In this document: piece after piece, positions 58,954-64,000 of the stretch
Layout: each line of letters starts with the position of its first letter
How positions within the stretch are numbered: position 1 is the stretch's first letter
Assembly (NCBI RefSeq): GCF_900114255.1
Contig: NZ_FOSL01000003.1
Coordinates: 7,501 to 71,500, forward strand
DNA: 64,000 nucleotides
Direction of reading: 5' to 3'
Source: Neomesorhizobium albiziae
GTDB taxonomy: Bacteria; Pseudomonadota; Alphaproteobacteria; Rhizobiales; Rhizobiaceae
Program-made: the position numbers and the translations under genes
The notes under the pieces: generated by a model
Database searches by the model: none
Told to the model about the DNA's origin: nothing
The model's input: only the letters and a program-made list of their open reading frames with translations

Positions 58954-60600
58954 ATGACCAAGGGCTCCGATCTCCTCGTCGCGGCACTGGAACATGAAGG
59001 CGTCGACCGGATTTTCGGCGTGCCCGGCGAGGAAAACCTCGACGTCGTCGAATCCCTGCGCAATTCCAGTATCGAACTGGTGCTGACCCGCCACGAACAG
59101 GCTGCCGCCTTCATGGCGGCCACGCATGGCCGCCTGACGGGCCGGCCCGGCGTCTGCATCTCGACGCTCGGTCCCGGCGCGCTGAACTTCTCCACGGGCG
59201 CCGCCTACGCTCATCTCGGCGCCATGCCGATGATCATGATCACCGGCCAGAAGGCCATCATGCGCAGCCGCCAGGCGCGCTTCCAGATCGTCGATGTCAT
59301 CGCCGCCATGCGCCCGGTGACCAAAGCGGCGAGGCAGATCGTCAGCGCCGCCAGCATTCCCACGCTGGTGCGCGAGGCTTTCCGCGTCGCCATGGAAGAG
59401 CGCCCCGGCCCGGTGCTCCTGGAACTGCCCGAGGATATCGCCGCAAACCCGGTGGAGCCGGTGGCAATGGTGCCGATCCATCCGATCGATATTCCGGTGG
59501 CGCACCGCGTGGCTCTGGACCGCGCCGCCGAGATGATCGTTGTCGCCGAGCGGCCGCTGATCATGATGGGGGCCGCCGCCAGCCGTCCGCGCGCCACGTC
59601 CGGCATTGCAAGCTTCGTCACCCGCACCGGCATTCCCTTCTTCACCACCCAGATGGGCAAAGGCACGGTTCCCGGCGGCACCAACCTTTACATGGGCACG
59701 GCGGCTTTGTCCGAGCGCGACTATGTGCACGAGGCGATCGACAAGGCCGACCTGATCATCGCCATCGGTCATGACACGGTGGAGAAGCCGCCCTTCATCA
59801 TGGGACCGCAGGGACCGAAGGTCATCCACGTCAGCTACACGCCCGCGACCGTCGAGCAGGTCTATTTCCCGAATGCCGAACTGGTGGGCGATGTCGGACC
59901 GAGCCTGGAGCTGCTGGCCGACCGTGTCGAAGGCAAGCTGCCCAATGCCGGGGCGCTCTTGCCGTTGCGCGAAAACATCCTCGCCCATATCGCCGACCGG
60001 GCGAACGAGGACCGTTGGCCGCCCACGCCGCAGCGGCTGGTCCATGACGTTCGCAAGGTCATGCCGGCCGATGGCATCGTCGCGCTCGACAACGGCATGT
60101 ACAAGATCTGGTTCGCGCGCAACTACCGCACCATTGTCGCCAACACGCTGCTGCTCGACAATGCATTGGCCACCATGGGCGCCGGCCTTCCCTCGGCGAT
60201 GATGGCGGCGCTGCTGCATCCGCAGCGCCGCGTCATGGCGGTCTGCGGCGACGGCGGCTTCATGATGAATAGCCAGGAGATGGAAACGGCGGTCCGGCTG
60301 AAGCTCAACCTGGTCGTGCTGATCCTCGAGGACAATGCCTACGGCATGATCCGCTGGAAACAGGCGGTCGACGACTTCCCGGATTTCGGCCTGAGCTTCG
60401 GCAATCCCGATTTCGTCAGATATGCCGAGGCATATGGCGCCAAGGGATCGCGCGTCGGGGCGATCGCCGATCTGGCGCCGACGCTGGAAGCGGCCTTCCA
60501 GGGCGGCGGCGTGCATCTCGTGGTCGTGCCGATCGACTATTCAGAGAACATCCGGGTGCTGGTCGATGAACTGAAGGCGCGGGTACCGGCGGCGGAATAG
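58954..60600 (+). CDS. Acetolactate synthase-type thiamine diphosphate enzyme
   Basis: A 548-residue thiamine-diphosphate enzyme. The catalytic glutamate is Glu48 (LTRHEQAAAF), and the cofactor motif begins GDGGFMMN (432-435) and continues to the DNAYGMIRW segment. The opening FGVPGEENLDVVESL matches the catabolic AlsS-like branch, where pyruvate is condensed to acetolactate, rather than the biosynthetic IlvB; no ilvH small subunit or alsD is adjacent. Other enzymes of the family (such as sulfoacetaldehyde acetyltransferase or oxalyl-CoA decarboxylase) cannot be excluded by eye. Confidence 0.85.
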   Translation: MTKGSDLLVAALEHEGVDRIFGVPGEENLDVVESLRNSSIELVLTRHEQAAAFMAATHGRLTGRPGVCISTLGPGALNFSTGAAYAHLGAMPMIMITGQKAIMRSRQARFQIVDVIAAMRPVTKAARQIVSAASIPTLVREAFRVAMEERPGPVLLELPEDIAANPVEPVAMVPIHPIDIPVAHRVALDRAAEMIVVAERPLIMMGAAASRPRATSGIASFVTRTGIPFFTTQMGKGTVPGGTNLYMGTAALSERDYVHEAIDKADLIIAIGHDTVEKPPFIMGPQGPKVIHVSYTPATVEQVYFPNAELVGDVGPSLELLADRVEGKLPNAGALLPLRENILAHIADRANEDRWPPTPQRLVHDVRKVMPADGIVALDNGMYKIWFARNYRTIVANTLLLDNALATMGAGLPSAMMAALLHPQRRVMAVCGDGGFMMNSQEMETAVRLKLNLVVLILEDNAYGMIRWKQAVDDFPDFGLSFGNPDFVRYAEAYGAKGSRVGAIADLAPTLEAAFQGGGVHLVVVPIDYSENIRVLVDELKARVPAAE

Positions 60601-60621
60601 CCGCCAGCAGGCTCCCACGTC

Positions 60622-61554
60622 CTATCGCAGGTTGAACTGAACCGGCACCGCGATCTTGCCGGAGACTCCCGGTGGCGGCGGCGGTACCGGCGAGGCACGG
60701 TGCAGCATGTCGAGTGCGGCCTGGTCGAGTTCCGAATTTCCCGAGGAGCGCGAGACACGCGCCGAAAGCACCACGCCCGCCTCATTGATGGCGAAACTGA
60801 CACTGACCACGCCCTCTTCGCCGCGCGACTTCGCGCCGCGCGGATAACGCTTGTGTCTGTTGAGCCAGGCGGAAAGTCGGGACTGCCACCTGGCCGGGCT
60901 TATCGACGGCGCCCTGGCGGCCTTGCTCGCGGCAGAAGCCCGCGCCGCTGGCTTGGCCTTGGGCTCAGCTTTTGGCTCGGCCTTGGCGACTTCCTTTTTC
61001 GGCGCCGGCTTTTCCACCTGCTTGCGCGGCTCGGCCTTGCGAACCGGCTGTTTCTTCTCCGGTTTCTCAATAACTGGCCGCGGCTCGGGGAGTGCCGCCA
61101 CGACTTCCGGCATCACTTCGGTAACTTCAGGCGCGGTCAATTCCGGTTCGGCGACTTCAGGCTCAACAACCTCCGGCTCGGCCGTCTCTGGTTCCGCCTG
61201 CAGCGGCTCGGCGGTTTCTGGCTCCACCGGCTTTTCGAGCTCGGCGGTCTCGACCTGCTCTTCGACGGTGTCCTGCACGTCATCAACCGGCTCGGCGGTT
61301 TCCTGCGGAACCTCCTCGCTCACCGGCTCCGCTTCGACGGCTTCCGGTGTTGAAAAGGAGATAGGCGCGAGATCGATCATCAGCGCCGGTTCATTCGCCT
61401 CGACCGGGGGATCGAGCGGCCGCAGCGCCTGCAACGTGTAGGCGATTGCGACATGGGCAAACAGCACAAACGCCGCCGCCGCAGTCCACAGCCCGACCTC
61501 ACGCAGCGGCGGAAGCGCGAATAGCCCGGTCCCTGTTTCGGCGCACGCGGTCAT
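60622..61554 (-). CDS. tonB: Energy transducer TonB
   Basis: A 310-residue TonB. An N-terminal membrane anchor (GLWTAAAAFVLFAHVAIAYTL, about 19-39) leads to a long Pro/Glu/Val-rich and then Lys/Ala-rich periplasmic spacer (60-205), and a C-terminal TonB domain: RYPRGAKSRGEEGVVSVSF, then GSSGNSELDQAALDMLHRASP. It couples the proton motive force to outer-membrane receptors. Its start overlaps the exbD stop by 4 bases, so exbB-exbD-tonB form one operon. Confidence 0.93.
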   Translation of the reverse strand: MTACAETGTGLFALPPLREVGLWTAAAAFVLFAHVAIAYTLQALRPLDPPVEANEPALMIDLAPISFSTPEAVEAEPVSEEVPQETAEPVDDVQDTVEEQVETAELEKPVEPETAEPLQAEPETAEPEVVEPEVAEPELTAPEVTEVMPEVVAALPEPRPVIEKPEKKQPVRKAEPRKQVEKPAPKKEVAKAEPKAEPKAKPAARASAASKAARAPSISPARWQSRLSAWLNRHKRYPRGAKSRGEEGVVSVSFAINEAGVVLSARVSRSSGNSELDQAALDMLHRASPVPPPPPGVSGKIAVPVQFNLR

Positions 61555-62009
61555 GGCGCCGGCGCCGGCGCAGCCGCCTCCCCTGCCGCAGGCACAGTCT
61601 CCAGCCCGACCAGTGCTATCTTCAGATAGCCGCTGGCGCGCAAAAGGTTCATCACCTCCATCAGCTGGCCATAGTCGACCGCCTTGTCGGCGCGCAGGAA
61701 GATGCGTGTCTCCTTGTCGCCGCCTGTCTGCTGGTCGAGTGCCGCGGCAAACATTTCCCGCGACACCGTTTCATTGCCGATCGACAGGCTGAGGTCCTGC
61801 TTGAGGGTCAGGAAAAGCGGTGTTTCCGGGCGGGGAGCGGCCTGCGCACTCGAACCCGGCAGATCGACATTGACGTCGACGGTGGCGAGGGGCGCCGCCA
61901 CCATGAAGATGATCAGCAGGACCAGCATGACGTCGATGAACGGCGTGACGTTGATCTCGTGCGATTCTTCCAGCTCGTCGCCGGCGCTTTCTCTTACTCT
62001 GGCGGCCAT
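61551..62009 (-). CDS. exbD: TonB system transport protein ExbD
   Basis: A 152-residue inner-membrane protein. After a short cytosolic part (EINVTPFIDVMLVLLIIFMVAAP) with the essential membrane Asp in FIDVML, it has a periplasmic domain (SLSIGNETVSREMFAAAL, then IFLRADKAVDYGQLMEVMNLLR). It is the proton channel partner of ExbB. It overlaps tonB and lies 12 bases after exbB. Confidence 0.95.
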   Translation of the reverse strand: MAARVRESAGDELEESHEINVTPFIDVMLVLLIIFMVAAPLATVDVNVDLPGSSAQAAPRPETPLFLTLKQDLSLSIGNETVSREMFAAALDQQTGGDKETRIFLRADKAVDYGQLMEVMNLLRASGYLKIALVGLETVPAAGEAAAPAPAP

Positions 62010-62021
62010 CGCAGACGCTCC

Positions 62022-63023
62022 CTACTCGGCCGCCAGCGCGGTGCGCGGCGTCGCGCGGAAATCGAGATCGCGGCTGACCAGCCGCTCGACACCGGCTGAC
62101 GCATCGGCCAGGAGCTGGCGATAACCGGTGATCGAGCGCGCGAACACGTTGTAGATGACGACGGCGGGAATGGCCGCGACAAGGCCAAGCGCAGTGGCCA
62201 GCAGCGCCTCCGCGATGCCCGGCGCCACCACGGCGAGGTTGGTGGTCTGCGCTTCGGAAATGCCGATGAACGAATTCATGATGCCCCACACGGTGCCGAA
62301 CAGGCCGACGAAGGGAGCTGTCGAGCCGATTGTTGCCAAAACGCCGGTGCCGCGCGACATGCGCCGTCCCGCCTGGGCTTCGATGCGCCCGAGGCGCGAG
62401 GACACCCGTTCCTTGAGGCCAGCGCCGTCGACATGATCGAGCGCGCGCTCGGAGAGCTGCACTTCCTGCGTCGCCGCCTGCACCAAGAGCGCGCCGGCGT
62501 CGCGGCGGCTGGCGAGTTGGCGGCCGGCGTCGGCCAGGTTGCGCGCCTCGCCGATTGCCTTCAGCGCACGGCCGGCGGCGATGCGAGCCGCGGCAAGCTC
62601 CAGCGATTTCGCCACCCAAACCGTCCATGTGACGAGCGAAGCGAAGGCCAGGCCGACCATCACCGCCTTCACGACGATATCGGCATTGATGAACATGCCC
62701 CATGGGGAGAGATCGTGCGGCAGCGTCAGCTGCACGTCGTTCTGCGCGGCAGCCACGGGCGCTGGCGTCGCAGGCGTGGCCACCGGTGCAGCAGCAGGCT
62801 CGGGCGCCGCCGGAGCGGATTGCGTCACTGAAGGCGACACGGGCTCAGCCTGTACAGGGGATGCCGGCGCTTGCGGGGAAACGGTTTGCGGTGTGGCCGG
62901 CGTTTGCGGCGAAACGGCTTGCGGTGCGGCGGGCGCCGGCTGCTCCTGGGCGGAACTCGCCACGGCTCCCGAAAGAACGAAAAACACCGCCAACGGCGCG
63001 GCCAAACCTGTCACTCTCAGCAC
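62022..63023 (-). CDS. exbB: TonB system transport protein ExbB
   Basis: A 333-residue ExbB. It begins with a signal-like hydrophobic stretch and a Pro/Ala/Gln-rich periplasmic extension of about 90 residues, usual for alphaproteobacterial ExbB and longer than the E. coli form (about 244). Three membrane helices follow, with the conserved [20 protein letters not shown] and [20 protein letters not shown] blocks that form the motor ring around ExbD. No iron box is recognisable upstream. First gene of exbB-exbD-tonB. Confidence 0.95.
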   Translation of the reverse strand: MLRVTGLAAPLAVFFVLSGAVASSAQEQPAPAAPQAVSPQTPATPQTVSPQAPASPVQAEPVSPSVTQSAPAAPEPAAAPVATPATPAPVAAAQNDVQLTLPHDLSPWGMFINADIVVKAVMVGLAFASLVTWTVWVAKSLELAAARIAAGRALKAIGEARNLADAGRQLASRRDAGALLVQAATQEVQLSERALDHVDGAGLKERVSSRLGRIEAQAGRRMSRGTGVLATIGSTAPFVGLFGTVWGIMNSFIGISEAQTTNLAVVAPGIAEALLATALGLVAAIPAVVIYNVFARSITGYRQLLADASAGVERLVSRDLDFRATPRTALAAE

Positions 63024-63340
63024 AATTCTTTCCTCAGCAGACGCGGGGATAATTTCTGGACAAATACACTCATATATTGCACCGGATCAATGCCCAAGGC
63101 GACATTCCATCGGAACGGACGTGCAATGGTGCGCAATCCGAACCCGCAGCCGGAACCCATCCGGTAACGTTCAGATGAAGTCCTTGGCTGTATTTTCGGA
63201 AGTTCGGGCCATTCCGGTTGCGGCGAACCGCGATGTAATTTTCTTCACTCGGCAGACAAACAAAACCCGCCGGGGGAGGACCGGCGGGTTCGCAGTGTGG
63301 CAAGGCGGGAGGAGAGGACCTTGCCGAAATTCTTTTGGTC
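63024..63340. other. Gap upstream of exbB
   Basis: The exbB promoter should be here, but I see no clear RirA (TGA-N9-TCA) or Irr site. The right-hand part contains the terminator of the DUF1127 gene. The short frames present have no ribosome-binding sites. Confidence 0.55.
63250..63290 (-). terminator. Rho-independent terminator of the DUF1127 gene
   Basis: AACCCGCCGG (63264-63273) pairs with CCGGCGGGTT (63281-63290) around 7 bases. On the minus strand it is followed by TTTTGTTTG. It is 50 bases past the stop codon of the DUF1127 gene. Confidence 0.85.
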
Positions 63341-63481
63341 TTAGAGCGCCTTGGCGGCAACGGCCTGGATGTCGCCGCGATTGATGCCAAGATCGTTGAG
63401 TTCGCGGGTCGACAGACGGCTCAGTTCGCTCACGGTTTCCCGGTAACGGCGCCAGTTGCGGTAGTTGCGGATCAGGTTCAT
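63341..63481 (-). CDS. DUF1127 domain small protein
   Basis: A 46-residue basic protein with the whole DUF1127 pattern: an N-terminal WRRYRETVSELSRLSTRELNDLGI and the ending RGDIQAVAAKAL. The motif LSTRELNDLGINRGDI is almost invariant in the family. Short DUF1127 proteins in Agrobacterium and Rhodobacter influence RNA turnover and phosphate or carbon regulation. The ATG at 63481 has a perfect GGAGGG; an in-frame ATG twelve and eight codons earlier would have none. It has its own terminator, so a stand-alone gene. Confidence 0.88.
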   Translation of the reverse strand: MNLIRNYRNWRRYRETVSELSRLSTRELNDLGINRGDIQAVAAKAL

Positions 63482-63688
63482 GTAACCCTCCATATCTATG
63501 TTCATTTTCTCTGAACGTCAGATAGGGAGAGCCCCTTTCTGGTTGAACAGACGCTTTTGCATGAGACCGTTGCGCGTGTTGCATCGCACAAGCCCACGAT
63601 TCATCGTCTTGGGCGGATCAGAACGTCATGGCCGCGCGCATTTGGCGCGCTTGTCAAACAAGCGCCCGGTATCCTAGGTTCTTATAAT

Positions 63689-64000
63689 ATGAACAATCGT
63701 TTCTCGCCTGAGTTGCCGTTGCTGCGAAGACGTAACCTGTTCGCGCAGGTCGTCGAGGAACTCGGCATTCGCATCGTGCGCGGCGATCTCAATCCGGACG
63801 AACCGTTTCCCAAGGAGGCCGACCTCGAAGCGGAGTTCGGCGTCAGCCGTTCGGTGATACGCGAGGCGGTCAAGACGCTGGCGGCCAAGGGCCTTCTGGA
63901 ATCGCGCACCCGCACCGGCATCCGGGTGCTGCCGCCGATGCGCTGGAACCTGCTCGATTCAGAAGTCTTGAGCTGGCGCTACAGCGCCATGCCGCCGCTG
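63689..64000 (+). CDS. FadR/GntR family regulator, 3' truncated by window edge
   Basis: The first 104 codons of a winged-helix regulator run off the end of the window. The GntR HTH is visible: an N-terminal helix (NLFAQVVEELGIRIVRGDL), then the FPKEADLEAEFGVSRSVIREAVKTLAAKGLLESRTRTG signature (about residues 38-76), where SRSVIREA is the recognition helix. RWNLLDSEVLSWRYS afterwards leads towards the FCD ligand-binding domain expected downstream, so this is of the FadR subfamily; such regulators often control sugar-acid or carboxylate catabolism. Target genes are beyond the window. Confidence 0.9.
   Translation, partial: MNNRFSPELPLLRRRNLFAQVVEELGIRIVRGDLNPDEPFPKEADLEAEFGVSRSVIREAVKTLAAKGLLESRTRTGIRVLPPMRWNLLDSEVLSWRYSAMPPL

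Noticed and set aside
63024-63340. RirA or Irr iron-response box before exbB
   Set aside because: No TGA-N9-TCA or inverted TTTAGAA-type site could be found with acceptable fit.

Overview
The window looks like a chromosomal segment of a high-GC alphaproteobacterium of the order Hyphomicrobiales (Rhizobiales), most like a Mesorhizobium-type member of the Phyllobacteriaceae. This rests on gene order (lysC-ptsP-prfA-prmC-DUF4167-clpB; aroK-aroB-CorC; small ORF-xerD then accA), on DUF1127, DUF4167 and DUF1178 genes, and on palindromic intergenic repeats that I recall as common in that group. No database search was possible, so the genus is inference.

Region 1 (1-14.1 kb) is housekeeping and envelope: a truncated M23 peptidase, a YkuD L,D-transpeptidase, a repeat-filled 1.2 kb gap, a YjbR protein, clpB behind a heat-shock-like promoter, then DUF4167, prmC, prfA, ptsP and lysC, all on the minus strand. 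Region 2 (14.1-20.9 kb) separates lysC from ubiG and looks accessory: a VapBC pair with a candidate operator, a class III cyclase with TPRs, an ABC exporter facing an ArsR regulator, a small secreted cysteine protein and a frameshifted GH114 gene. Region 3 (20.9-33 kb) holds ubiG, an EamA exporter opposite a MarR regulator, an amidohydrolase, a comF-grxC-nitrilase-DUF1178 operon, an NDUFAF5-like protein, an orphan Flp pilin, and argJ with a GNAT gene and mutT.

Region 4 (33-43 kb) has a parvulin-type foldase divergent from secA, an unknown protein, a flippase plus CelD-like acetyltransferase pair, and an acyl-CoA synthetase. Region 5 (43-53.8 kb) has tRNA-Leu, a CorC protein lacking most of its DUF21 membrane domain, aroB-aroK, a 49-residue membrane protein overlapping xerD, accA, a lipoprotein L,D-transpeptidase, a TusA protein, a CobW-family metallochaperone, a D,D-carboxypeptidase and an M20 hydrolase. 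Region 6 (53.8-64 kb) has a MatB-like malonyl-CoA synthetase and tRNA-Arg, then a less GC-rich accessory stretch (RTX protein, secreted proteins, a paralogue of the cysteine protein from region 2), a catabolic-type acetolactate synthase, exbB-exbD-tonB, a DUF1127 gene and a truncated FadR-type regulator.

I found no CRISPR array, prophage, transposase or integrase other than XerD, and no clearly new multi-gene system. The leads most worth following are the two-member family of small secreted four-cysteine proteins, the DUF21-less CorC, the single-base frameshift in the GH114 gene, the NDUFAF5-like protein with a degenerate SAM motif, the symmetric TTAA array before the Flp pilin, and the direct-repeat promoter of the RTX gene.
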